A stretch of 64,000 nucleotides of DNA from CAZEHS01 sp964511875 (GCA_964511875.1 CAZEHS010000004.1:1-64000), one strand, 5' to 3'; positions 24,621 through 33,049 are shown, numbered from the stretch's first letter. Made by a program: numbers and translations. Notes: a model not told the origin generated them from the sequence alone.

Positions 24621-24684
24621 TGTCAATAAAGGCGTAATTGATTGATTTGGTAATTTAAAAGAGTGCGACTGGAGGATAGTATTC

Positions 24685-24732
24685 ATGCCTATCTTGCTTT
24701 GCTGTGTCATTTTACGGGGATACACCAAATGA
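24685..24732 (+). CDS. Possible 15-codon leader ORF
   Basis: A GGAGG nine bases before an ATG opens a 15-codon hydrophobic, Cys-containing frame in the 138-bp gap ahead of the sugar reductase gene. It may be a leader peptide or chance. Confidence 0.2.
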   Translation: MPILLCCVILRGYTK

Positions 24733-24758
24733 AGTAGCACGGGAAGGAGCGAATCACA

Positions 24759-25667
24759 GTGAAAAAACTAATGATATTCGGTGGAAGTGGTTTTGTTGGT
24801 GGCAACATGACTAAAGTCGCGCAAAAGCAGGGCTGGAGAGTCATTATTGCAGACAGTTTTTACAGACCTGGTGTGGATGAAGTGGAATGGCTCACGGTAG
24901 ATATCACGGATAAAGAACAGATTGAAAAAGCGATAGATGTGATCAAACCGCAAGCTGTGGTAAATCTCGCGGCCATTGCGGACATCGACAAAGTTGAAAA
25001 CAATAAGGAGCTGGCGTGGTCCGTGAATGTGACGGGGGCCAAGAACATTGCTGAGAGCTGTGCCAAGCATGGAACAAAGCTTGTCTTCTTTTCCAGTGAT
25101 GCAGTATTCAGCGGCCAAGGCGTCGACTATAGGGAAGAAGACCTTCCAGCCCCTGTGAATTATTACGGCTATACCAAGGCTGAAGCTGAAAAAGCAGTGT
25201 TGACAGCTCATCCGGGTGCAGCAGTAATCAGGATATCACTGGTGATGGGGTTTCCTGTAACAGGGGGCAATTCCTTCTTTGAGTCGCTGAGAATCAAACT
25301 TGAAAATTCGGTTGAAATCCTGTGCCCTATGAGTGAAGTAAGGACCCCAGTGGATGTGCTGACGCTTTCAGAAGTCGTATTGGAGTTGGCGGAGGATGAT
25401 TATACAGGAATTCTTCATATTGGTGCGACTGACAGTATCAATCGATATGAGCTGACCAAAAGAGCAGCAGTAATGATGGGATTCAGTGAAGATTTAGTCA
25501 AGTTACAGACTCTGGAGGAAATTATACCTGGCAGAGCACCCAGGCACAAGAACGGGATCATAAGCGTTGACAAGGCCCAACGGGTTTTAGAAACCAGAAT
25601 CCTCAGCGTCAGTGAAGGGATTAGCAGAGTCATCCAGAAGGAAATGAATCCTGACAGATATGTTTGA
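24759..25667 (+). CDS. NAD(P)-dependent sugar reductase/epimerase (extended SDR, RmlD-like)
   Basis: A 302-residue short-chain dehydrogenase. The nucleotide motif GGSGFVGG is at 8-15, the catalytic YGYTK (Y-x3-K) is near residue 130, and the domain order matches dTDP-4-dehydrorhamnose reductase (RmlD) proteins. GTG start with AAGGAG ten bases upstream. In a catabolic operon, next to a DegT aminotransferase and a GHMP kinase, it more likely reduces a free or phosphorylated keto-sugar than a nucleotide sugar. No nucleotidyltransferase is present, which argues against an antigen pathway. Substrate unknown. Confidence 0.75.
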   Translation: MKKLMIFGGSGFVGGNMTKVAQKQGWRVIIADSFYRPGVDEVEWLTVDITDKEQIEKAIDVIKPQAVVNLAAIADIDKVENNKELAWSVNVTGAKNIAESCAKHGTKLVFFSSDAVFSGQGVDYREEDLPAPVNYYGYTKAEAEKAVLTAHPGAAVIRISLVMGFPVTGGNSFFESLRIKLENSVEILCPMSEVRTPVDVLTLSEVVLELAEDDYTGILHIGATDSINRYELTKRAAVMMGFSEDLVKLQTLEEIIPGRAPRHKNGIISVDKAQRVLETRILSVSEGISRVIQKEMNPDRYV

Positions 25668-25734
25668 TAATGGCGAAAAACATAAGTGATAAATAGCAGA
25701 GGTTGCTAATTAAACTATGATAGGAGTGTTATTA

Positions 25735-26931
25735 ATGATTAAACCTAAAATAAAGTATAATCTAGAAGTTGCATATGGGACAACGTATGGTCTAGAAGAA
25801 GAAGTAGCATTGTTGGATGTCTTGAAAAACCAGGCTCCTTCCTGTGGCAAAAAGGTCAAGGAATTTGAAGACGCGTTTGCCACGTACTGCGGCACTGAGT
25901 ATGCACTTGCGCTCACATCAGCAACTACTGGTCTTACTCTGGCAGGCATTGCTGCAGGTATTCAGCCAGGGGATGAAGTGATTACTACGCCTGTCAGTTG
26001 GATTTCTACGGCGTCTGCGTTTTCGGTTTTGGGAGCCAATATTGTTTTTTGTGATGTGGACCCTGAAACCCTTAATCTAGATGCCGAAAAACTGGAAGAA
26101 AAAATCACCTCCAAAACAAAAGTTATTGTGCCGGTTCACCTATATGGTCAATGCTGTGAGATGGATAAGATTATGGAAATCGCAAATAAGCATGGCATAG
26201 TTGTTATTGAGGATTGTGCCCATAGCCCTGGTGCGCAATACAAAGGTAAGCTGGCTGGTAATATGGGGCACATGGGTGTATTCAGTTTTCACCAGCAGAA
26301 GAACATGTCTACGTTGGGTGAAGGCGGCTTGGTGACTACAAATGATAGTAAGTATTTTGAAAGTATTCTGTCCTATCGTTCTCTTTGCTGTAGAATTTAT
26401 GGTGAAAGTGATAAGTACCTGTCAATTGATGAAGAAAAATTTCCCATGGGCAAGGAATACTGGAAATTAAGTTTTGATGACATCGGCTATAATTTCAGAA
26501 TGATTGATGCCCAGGCTGCCGTAGGCATTGAGCAACTGAAGAAACTTGATGGTAACAATAAAAAGAGAAATGAGCTGGCTCAGAGACTCACAAAAAAATT
26601 AGAAGGAATCGAAGGGCTGACTCTTCCCTATGTAGATCCCAATGGCAAACATACTTTCCACCTGTATATGGTGAAGGTGGAAGATACATTCCCCATGCCC
26701 AAAGCTGATTTCATGTGGGAACTCTATACGAACAAAGGCATCAAAGCGTGGTCTCATTATACGCCAATCCATCTGACTGCGCCTTATAGAGCCAAAGGAC
26801 ATATGGTGGGAGAATGTCCTGTAGCAGAAAATGAATTCGAGAAATATGTAACACTACCCATCCACCCAAGGCTGACGGATGAGGCAATCGATTATATGGC
26901 TGCCAGCATCAGGGAACTGGCAGGGAAGTAG
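25735..26931 (+). CDS. DegT/DnrJ/EryC1/StrS family PLP aminotransferase
   Basis: A 398-residue sugar aminotransferase. The PLP lysine is K189 in SFHQQKNMSTLGEGG, and the cofactor aspartate lies in VVIEDCAHSPGA. These enzymes transfer amino groups to or from keto-sugars and cyclitol ketones; StsC of streptomycin synthesis makes scyllo-inosamine. AGGAGTG precedes the ATG at 25735 (the frame opens at 25717). In this catabolic context it may run in the deaminating direction, converting an amino-sugar or aminocyclitol to the ketone. That direction is inference. Confidence 0.82.
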   Translation: MIKPKIKYNLEVAYGTTYGLEEEVALLDVLKNQAPSCGKKVKEFEDAFATYCGTEYALALTSATTGLTLAGIAAGIQPGDEVITTPVSWISTASAFSVLGANIVFCDVDPETLNLDAEKLEEKITSKTKVIVPVHLYGQCCEMDKIMEIANKHGIVVIEDCAHSPGAQYKGKLAGNMGHMGVFSFHQQKNMSTLGEGGLVTTNDSKYFESILSYRSLCCRIYGESDKYLSIDEEKFPMGKEYWKLSFDDIGYNFRMIDAQAAVGIEQLKKLDGNNKKRNELAQRLTKKLEGIEGLTLPYVDPNGKHTFHLYMVKVEDTFPMPKADFMWELYTNKGIKAWSHYTPIHLTAPYRAKGHMVGECPVAENEFEKYVTLPIHPRLTDEAIDYMAASIRELAGK

Positions 26932-26976
26932 ATTGCATGCTTGGTTTGTCAACATTAAGAGAATGAGGTGAAGTTG

Positions 26977-28272
26977 ATGCTTGAGTTGAATAAGGTTAAA
27001 ATAGCGCTTAAACAGGGAGTAGCCCAAGTGCTGTTTGAGCAGCTTTATGGAAAAAAGTCGGGGGTTGTTGAAAAACAAATTCAACGGTATGTAAGTGCAA
27101 TTGACCAGTTTTCTGAAATTTATCCTGAGCACAGTGAGATTGACCTTTTCAGTACGCCGGGAAGGACGGAAGTTGGAGGAAACCATACCGATCATAATGC
27201 AGGCAGAGTGCTGGCTGCAGCAATTGATCTGGATGTCATCGCTGTGGCAGCGAAAAACAACACTGGGATCATCAGCATCCATTCGGAGGGTTTTTCGCGG
27301 AATGAAATACAGATCAGCCAGCTCGCGGCGGTTAGGGATGAGCGGTATACATCTGCTGCTCTAATCAGAGGAGTATGTGCCAGACTGAATGAACTGGGGT
27401 ATGCAATTGGGGGTTTTGATGCCTATATTACCAGCAATGTGCTGAAAGGCTCTGGACTTAGCTCATCTGCAGCTTTTGAGGTCATAGTCGTCAGTATTCT
27501 CAACCATTTTTATAATGAAGCAAAGATAGATGATATCCTGGGGGCGCAGATTGCACAAGTTGCTGAGAATGAATACTTCGGGAAGCCCTGCGGGCTGATG
27601 GACCAGACAACTTGTGCAGTTGGAGGCTTAGTGACCATCGATTTCGAAGATTTTGACAGTCCTATAGTCAGAAAGGTAGATTACGATTTTTCGAATAATG
27701 GGTTTACTATGGTAATTGTGGATACAGGTGGGAATCACGCTGACTTGAACGAAGATTATGAGGCACTAGAACATGAAATGAAAGAAGTTGCAAAAGCTCT
27801 CGGTGGCCAAGTTCTTCGTGAAATACCAAAAGATAGAATGCTTGGAAATATTAATGTTTTACGGACGAAAGTCAGTGACCGTGCAATCCTGAGAGCGCTC
27901 CATTTCTATGCCGATGACCAACGTGTCGTTAAGCAGGTTGACGCCTTGGAAAAGAATAATTACTTCAAATTTTTAGAGCTAGTGATTGAGTCTGGTAACA
28001 GCTCTTGGATGTTGTGTCAGAATTGTTATTCAACCCAGGATGTTGAGAAGCAGGGAATAACAGTTGCTCTTGCAATGACTGAGCACTTCCTTAAGGGAAA
28101 AGGTGCGTGGCGAGTCCATGGAGGCGGTTTTGCAGGAACGATACAATCTTTTGTGCCCAATGAGGTTCTCGAAGATTATCTCAGATTAATGCAAGCTGTT
28201 TTTGGGGGCGATTCCTGTCATGAACTCATTATTAGGCCCTATGGAACGATGAGAATTGCATTAGAAGTATAG
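26977..28272 (+). CDS. Galactokinase-like GHMP kinase
   Basis: A 431-residue GHMP kinase. The galactokinase signature appears as GRTEVGGNHTDHNAG (62-76; canonical GR-N-iGEHtDYnGG) and the ATP motif as KGSGLSSSAAFEV. The changes GEH to GNH and DY to DH in the sugar-binding loop set it apart from ordinary GalK and suggest another sugar or cyclitol, although related sequences are annotated galactokinase in Clostridia. GAGGTG six bases before the ATG at 26977; a GTG at 26968 opens the frame. No galT or galE is nearby, so a Leloir role is unlikely. Confidence 0.8.
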   Translation: MLELNKVKIALKQGVAQVLFEQLYGKKSGVVEKQIQRYVSAIDQFSEIYPEHSEIDLFSTPGRTEVGGNHTDHNAGRVLAAAIDLDVIAVAAKNNTGIISIHSEGFSRNEIQISQLAAVRDERYTSAALIRGVCARLNELGYAIGGFDAYITSNVLKGSGLSSSAAFEVIVVSILNHFYNEAKIDDILGAQIAQVAENEYFGKPCGLMDQTTCAVGGLVTIDFEDFDSPIVRKVDYDFSNNGFTMVIVDTGGNHADLNEDYEALEHEMKEVAKALGGQVLREIPKDRMLGNINVLRTKVSDRAILRALHFYADDQRVVKQVDALEKNNYFKFLELVIESGNSSWMLCQNCYSTQDVEKQGITVALAMTEHFLKGKGAWRVHGGGFAGTIQSFVPNEVLEDYLRLMQAVFGGDSCHELIIRPYGTMRIALEV

Positions 28273-28512
28273 ATAGCTGGATAACGATAATTGTGGCTTT
28301 TAGTTCATCCAGATTGGGTGAAAACGGTAAATGAAATATGTGACTCAATCGCATCCGTTTGGATCAGAATCCCCCCTTGCATTAACTCCGATATAATCTT
28401 AGGTGCCATGTCTACAAACTTCGTATATCATACTATAGCATCCTCCGCTTGCTCTTTGTCGGAAGGATGCTCTTAGCATTATTAAATCTTTCGAAGGGGG
28501 AAAACGAGACAA
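28273..28512. other. Intergenic stretch before the MFS gene
   Basis: It contains GCATCCT/AGGATGC (about 28438-28471), a hairpin with a 19-nt loop that may end the upstream operon. A short minus-strand open stretch (about 28310-28420) has a protein-like look but no recognisable family. Clear Shine-Dalgarno GAAGGGGG near 28495 serves the next gene. Confidence 0.35.
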
Positions 28513-29772
28513 ATGCTAGGATATGAGAATTGTGAATTCAGGATTTATAATCGACGTTGGAGTGTACTTGCGGCCTATGTTGGTGTGGGTACTGCAATGC
28601 AGTTTCTCTGGGCTACATTCTTTTCAATCACGACTCAGGCGTGGCAATATTACGGATTTGTGGACAAAGCTAAGGGTGAAACCGCGATCAGCAATCTGTC
28701 CATGATAATTATGCTGGGCATGGTCACTTTTTCATTTCTTTCAATGTGGGTTTTAGAAAAATTTGGTTGGTATAACTCGGTAGTATATTCTTGTATTCTG
28801 ATGTCGCTATGCGCATTGGCCCGTGGTTTCTGGGGTGAAAGTTACACAGCAGTCCTTTGGTGTACTGTTGGTTTATCAATGGCGCAACCTTGTATAGTGA
28901 ATTCAGTTGGTATGGTTGCAGGAAAATGGTTCCCCCCAAAGGAAAGGGCAACTGCCAATGGATTGGGTGTATTTGCAATATTTTTAGGCGTAATGATAGG
29001 AATGCTAGGAACTCCTGCAATGATTCAGGCTGGGGTAAGCATTAAGGATGCACTGAAAATGTATGGTTATGCAACGGTAATACTTACAATTATATTTTCG
29101 GTTGTAGCTAGTGAGAACCCTCCGTCTCCTCCAACTTACGATAGGTTAGTTGAGCGTGCCCACTTAATTGAAGGTCTGAAAGTGTGCCTAAAGCGCAAGA
29201 GCTTCCTAGGAGCTATTCTGATTTGCTTCAGCGTCTACGGTATTTATGGTGTATTTTCCACATTAATTCAACCGATTTTGAATTTCTTCTCGGGCGATAA
29301 ACCATTGGAAGCAGTGACGATTGGTTTTATTGGTGTGGTGATAGCAGTCAGTGGGTTGTTAGGTACCATCCTTATCCCCATTATGACGGACAAAGACTTA
29401 CACAAGAGACGACTACCGATTATGAAGATGAGTTTGGCGTTGAGTATCGTAGGATTTCTTATGTTCACCTTCTTTCATCAACTAGTTATGATTAGCTTTG
29501 CTGCTATTCTATATGGATTCTTCTTAACGGGAATCATGCCGGTTTTACTTGTGTTTGGTGCTGAAGCCGCTTATCCGACGTCAGAGGGTACTTCAGTTGG
29601 ACTTCTTCAATGGGCTGGAAATCTTGGGAGTTTATTGTTCCTAACACTGAGTACTTTCTTCAACGGAAATCATTTATATACCATGATACTCCTTATTGGG
29701 ATTCTGTTGGCATGCATTCTCATTGCTAGTATCACCGATGAATCCTTAGAACATGAAAGGCTTCTAGAATAG
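28513..29772 (+). CDS. Major facilitator superfamily transporter
   Basis: A 419-residue polytopic membrane protein with about 12 hydrophobic segments and a central charged loop (about residues 200-225). GKWFPPKERATANGLG after the fourth segment is the MFS loop motif common in anion and FLVCR-like carriers. The closest look-alikes are FLVCR/OFA-type MFS proteins of anaerobes; the substrate cannot be read from sequence. It follows the catabolic operon after a 240-bp gap with its own ribosome site, so it may export an end product or be independently expressed. Confidence 0.75.
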   Translation: MLGYENCEFRIYNRRWSVLAAYVGVGTAMQFLWATFFSITTQAWQYYGFVDKAKGETAISNLSMIIMLGMVTFSFLSMWVLEKFGWYNSVVYSCILMSLCALARGFWGESYTAVLWCTVGLSMAQPCIVNSVGMVAGKWFPPKERATANGLGVFAIFLGVMIGMLGTPAMIQAGVSIKDALKMYGYATVILTIIFSVVASENPPSPPTYDRLVERAHLIEGLKVCLKRKSFLGAILICFSVYGIYGVFSTLIQPILNFFSGDKPLEAVTIGFIGVVIAVSGLLGTILIPIMTDKDLHKRRLPIMKMSLALSIVGFLMFTFFHQLVMISFAAILYGFFLTGIMPVLLVFGAEAAYPTSEGTSVGLLQWAGNLGSLLFLTLSTFFNGNHLYTMILLIGILLACILIASITDESLEHERLLE

Positions 29773-29894
29773 CGGATAACAGAAAGTTGAATTTGATCGA
29801 TTATTAACTCAAGTTTCTCAGCAGAATCCGGCATTAAACCTTGATATAACTAGGCTGTAAGTCAATCCAATGAGCTGCTTGATTAATTGGATTC

Positions 29895-30345
29895 TTGTTT
29901 TTAACTTCGGGCACGATAATCTTCGCTGTACAAAGAACTCCATCAACTGAGTCCCACCATGAGAAATACGGCGGAACTGGTTATCCGGACGGACTCTCAG
30001 GAGATAACATCCTTATGGGGGCCGGAATTATTGCTATTGCCGATGTCTTCGTCGCCACAACCTTCAATCGTTCTTATTGTGCCCCAATGAATCCAGATGA
30101 CGCGGTAGATTTCATAAAAACAATGCAGGGATTCATTTTGCCTCATTCCTTGCTGCATTATTTGTAAGGATATCTCAAGTGATTTATGACAAATGGCATA
30201 TTTTGAATTTTCATCCACCACTGAATAAATCAGATCCGCTTAATAAGTATTTTGCGAAAAGCGAACGCCTACCGGGAATGGAAATGAAATATGATATTGA
30301 AAAAACACCTAGAATTAAAGTGTATGTGCATCCATATGCATTGTA
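29895..30345 (+). pseudogene. HD-GYP phosphodiesterase remnant, frameshifted
   Basis: The frame contains HHEKYGGTGYPDGLSGDNIL, then GIIAIADVFVATTFNRSY and DAVDFIKTMQG, the second half of an HD-GYP c-di-GMP phosphodiesterase. After MQG the frame must shift by one to continue with a plausible C-terminus (IHFASFLAALFV, then ISQVIYDKWHILNF, ending VHPYAL at about 30345). The first half with the HD dyad is missing. It is the first of three HD-GYP fragments in the window, all lacking the N-terminal half. Confidence 0.7.
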
Positions 30346-30429
30346 AATGTTTAGTGTCAGAAATTGTTGATTTTCTGGCTGAACCCCATAATAAAAATCT
30401 AAGAAAAACATAACAGGAGGGTAAATCTA

Positions 30430-30864
30430 GTGAGAACTGCAATGCAAAATAATATACACAGAAAAAGCGAAGCCAGTCCAATAAATTTAAATGGTTATTT
30501 AAAAAAATTCCTGATTCAAGCAGATGAACTCTGCCCTCAAACCGCTCTCAGTCGGTCGTTCCCGCTATTGAGTGTGGATTCCGATTCCATCATTCTGAAA
30601 GTCAATGATGGCGGCTGCAAAACGCTGGGATTGACTCGAGAAAATCTAGAAGGCAAGAACATCGAAGAAATCCTGAACACGCAAAACATGGTTCAATTTA
30701 ACAGCTTCAAGATCAAGACCTCAAAAGATGAAATTGCGATTGGAGAACTGGAGATCAAAGATTTCAATGAGGAACTTCAGAAAGTAGTAATAGTCTGTTT
30801 GCAGAGTATTCAAGAGGATGAGATGATAAGTTCAATTATTAACGTGCGCAAGACCTCAAGTTAG
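30430..30864 (+). CDS. PAS-domain protein, probably a truncated regulator
   Basis: A 144-residue protein with a GTG start nine bases after GGAGG. Residues ~45-140 read as a PAS fold (FPLLSVDSDSIILKVNDGGC, then LGLTRENLEGKNIEEIL). No output domain follows before the stop. In intact relatives a PAS domain of this kind precedes a kinase or a sigma-54 activator, so this is likely the leftover N-terminus of a regulator. The next 350 bases hold no recognisable continuation. Confidence 0.5.
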   Translation: MRTAMQNNIHRKSEASPINLNGYLKKFLIQADELCPQTALSRSFPLLSVDSDSIILKVNDGGCKTLGLTRENLEGKNIEEILNTQNMVQFNSFKIKTSKDEIAIGELEIKDFNEELQKVVIVCLQSIQEDEMISSIINVRKTSS

Positions 30865-31216
30865 AAAAGTCGATGCGATTATTGAAAAGTCGGATTTTCA
30901 CCTCGATGGTGGACAAAGTCTTTCAAAAGCATGCTGTAATGATTTGGATCTAAAACGCGGATCGTAAATCTCGGGTGAATATTATCAAATAAAAGGCATT
31001 AACCTGAACAATTTGATAAGCGTTTCGAAACATTTTAATGACTGATACATCCTGAGGACATATGGAAAGTTGACCAAGCCAAGGTACTGGAGCGGGCAAA
31101 AGAAGTAGATTTTTCTTGACCACTTCAATCAGTTTGATGCTGTCAGCGGTATATACCATTGTTGATTTTCAGGGGGATCAAGTTGAGTCATTTGCAAGTT
31201 GTGAATTAGATGGGGG

Positions 31217-31759
31217 GTGAGGAAGGGTTTGGTCAACAAGAGAAGTGTTAACCTGAAAAAAGACCTGGAAATCACTGTAATGGCGCCTTTCATCAAGGAG
31301 AGTTCCAACCAGCAGGTGGCGTTGCTCAAGAAGATTATAAAGATTCGCGAAGATATTATGGATGCCATATTAATGGGCGATGGCATTATTGAGATTATCA
31401 GGGTACTGAGGCAAAACTTAGAGAACCCCCTCATAGTAAAAAACCATCATTTTGAAGAGTATATTCTCGACGAACGGGACGCTCTAGGGGATTACGACAC
31501 TTTGATAAAATGTGTAGCGAAATACTTCCAGACCACAACCTGTCAATTTGCTTTGCCTAAGAAGGTAAAGGCCAAGGTCATAGTAAACAACGAATATGTA
31601 GATTGGTTCGTTGTACCCATCCTAATCCAGAACAAAGTTAATGGACATATGGTGATTTTTGGAACCCGGCGGAATATCACAAATTTCGATATGTGTGTCT
31701 TGGAAATGGCTGCTAAAATTATCTCTTATGAATTTCAGAATGTTTCTTGCACCGTGTAG
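31217..31759 (+). pseudogene. Truncated PucR/CdaR-type regulator (sensory domain only)
   Basis: A 180-codon frame with a GTG start. The segment from about residue 30 (LLKKIIKIREDIMDAILMGD, IIRVLRQNLENPLIVKNHHF) through DWFVVPILIQNKVNGHMVIF and MCVLEMAAKIISYEF matches the N-terminal GAF-like sensory domain of PucR/CdaR family regulators. Those continue for another ~300 residues to a C-terminal helix-turn-helix; here the frame stops right after the sensory domain. The neighbourhood is full of truncated genes, so a pseudogene is the best reading. Confidence 0.55.
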
Positions 31760-32094
31760 CCGCGACACTTAGAAATACCTGCAGCCTCAGGATCTTGCTG
31801 ATTTTCATGGTTCTGAATACTCGTTCGAAGCAAAAGATATTCTTTTCAGGAAGCGGATTTTGGTGCAAACTTGAACATTTTGTTTTAAATATGTAAGGAA
31901 ATCTTTCGGTGTATCGAACCCTAGTCTGGAATAGGGAGGGTGTATCTACAGATGAGTATTACCCAAAACCCTGGGGCTTTTTTGGGGCCTTATAGAAGAA
32001 AAACGACATTGAAAGATAACATCATAAAAAGCAATAATCGAGTATTTTCAAGCAACTCACCCTCCTGTATAATTCGAAATACGGCATTTTACAA

Positions 32095-32152
32095 GACTCG
32101 AAATCTGTTGAGCCGAAAGGTTCCTAGGGTTCGAATCCCTATCTCTCCGCCA
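32095..32152 (+). tRNA. tRNA-Ser(CGA), 3' half only (att scar)
   Basis: Partial tRNA. Present are the anticodon loop CTCGAAA (anticodon CGA at 32099-32101), the 3' strand of the anticodon stem, a long variable arm GAGCCgaaaGGTTC diagnostic of serine tRNA, the T arm TAGGG-TTCGAAT-CCCTA, the 3' acceptor strand TCTCTCC, discriminator G and encoded CCA. The 5' acceptor strand and D arm are absent upstream. A half tRNA cut at the anticodon stem is the classic attachment-site product of a tyrosine-integrase element. It is not a functional tRNA. Confidence 0.85.
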
Positions 32153-32164
32153 AACGAATTGAGT

Positions 32165-32207
32165 AAAATGAACGCTTGTGCTAATTGCATAAGCGTTCAT
32201 TTTTATT
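32165..32207 (+). terminator. Terminator behind the tRNA-Ser fragment
   Basis: AAATGAACGCTT/AAGCGTTCATTTTT inverted repeat with a T-rich tail, the usual tRNA terminator, retained with the tRNA 3' half. Confidence 0.8.
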
Positions 32208-32306
32208 CAGGTTATGCAGAAAATCTGATTTTAGGGTGGGCTCTCTAAAAAGCCTTATGCATTTTGAGAAAAATTAAAGAAAACCATAAGAGTTCTCTGA
32301 TTTCTT

Positions 32307-32441
32307 TCAGCCATTTCTTCGCTTAAGCAGATTAATCTCCAGGGCGTTTGAAGCGGCTTTTTTATTGTTTTCGATGGCATGAGCGTATATGTTAGCAGTT
32401 GTTGATTTCTGAGAATGACCAGTAATTTCTCCGGCAAAATG
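32307..32441 (-). pseudogene. Phage/ICE integrase, C-terminal tail
   Basis: On the minus strand the last ~44 codons of a tyrosine integrase remain: GEITGHSQKSTTANIYAHAI, with the conserved GHS...ST...Y (nucleophile Y in NIYAHA), then a helical tail ending KRRNG. Upstream the coding sequence stops abruptly at repeat element R1 (32439). It sits 155 bp from the tRNA-Ser att scar, so it is the integrase of the element that used that site. Confidence 0.8.
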
Positions 32442-32570
32442 AAGTGAACCTTTGCTTCGGGTGGAGTTTCTACTCCATCCGAAGCTTAGTTGAACGGATC
32501 CAGGGCCTTTACAGTTCTCCACTCGCCGCTTATAGAAGCGGGAGTCTTAGAACTGTTAGGCATCGGATAA
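32439..32570 (+). repeat. Structured repeat element, copy R1
   Basis: A 132-nt copy of a family found four times in the window (also 46667, 54350, 55450). It begins ATGAAGTGAACC and ends GGCATCGGATAA. Hairpin 1 is GCTTCgGGTGGAgTTTcTACTCCATCcGAAGC. Hairpin 2 is nested: ATCC...GGAT, GCC...GGC, ACAGTTCT...AGAACTGT, with an inner stem near CGCCGC/GCGGGAG. Here the inner stem carries one extra base. It abuts the integrase remnant exactly. Confidence 0.75.
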
Positions 32571-32600
32571 AACCGCCTGTCCTGGAAGGATGGCGGTGGG
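32571..32600. repeat. Short direct repeat, left copy
   Basis: Shares CCTGTCCTGGAAGG and GCGGTGGG with 33361-33391. The two copies flank the CuA lipoprotein gene and may mark ends of an inserted segment. Confidence 0.4.
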
Positions 32601-32641
32601 TGCTGCTTAATTCGACTTTTGAGTGATTTGCTGGGATGCTG

Positions 32642-33049
32642 CTATTTGACAATCAATTTGCCATTCATATCACCATGACCTGATCCGCAAGGCACACTAC
32701 AATAAAACTCAAACGTGCCCTTCTGATCTGCTTGAATAGTAACTGTTTGGGTTTCGCCGCCGTTAACGATCACATTGACTTTATATGCATCAATACTAAA
32801 GCCATGCGTTGAATCTTTTGAAGTCAAGGTCAAATGAATCACATCACCTTGGTTGACCTCAATAGTATTAGGGTCAAAAGCAAATTTTGAGAGCTCCATG
32901 GTGATGTTATGTTCAACACCTGACGAGGCGCCTTGACTATTAGTTGGCTCTGGTGCTGGAGCTTTATCATTTTTACTTGGTTGATTTCCAGCAGAACACC
33001 CAACTAAAAGAACGAATACGCTTAATAAGATTAATAGTTTGATTTTCAT
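32642..33049 (-). CDS. CuA-type cupredoxin lipoprotein
   Basis: A 135-residue secreted lipoprotein. The signal peptide ends in a lipobox with Cys18, then a Pro/Ser/Ala-rich linker to about residue 45, then a cupredoxin domain. All CuA ligands of cytochrome oxidase subunit II and nitrous-oxide reductase are present: H82 (STHGF), C117, C121, H125 and M128 in C-x3-C-x3-H-x2-M. No oxidase or nos genes are nearby, so it is a stand-alone binuclear copper protein or copper-handling lipoprotein, unusual in an otherwise fermentative gene set. It is flanked by short direct repeats. The ribosome site (AAGGAG) lies about eight bases upstream. Confidence 0.82.
   Translation of the reverse strand: MKIKLLILLSVFVLLVGCSAGNQPSKNDKAPAPEPTNSQGASSGVEHNITMELSKFAFDPNTIEVNQGDVIHLTLTSKDSTHGFSIDAYKVNVIVNGGETQTVTIQADQKGTFEFYCSVPCGSGHGDMNGKLIVK

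Noticed and set aside
31940..32248. 102-codon plus-strand frame
   Set aside because: It runs across the tRNA-Ser fragment and its terminator; the apparent protein is a translation of structural RNA sequence.
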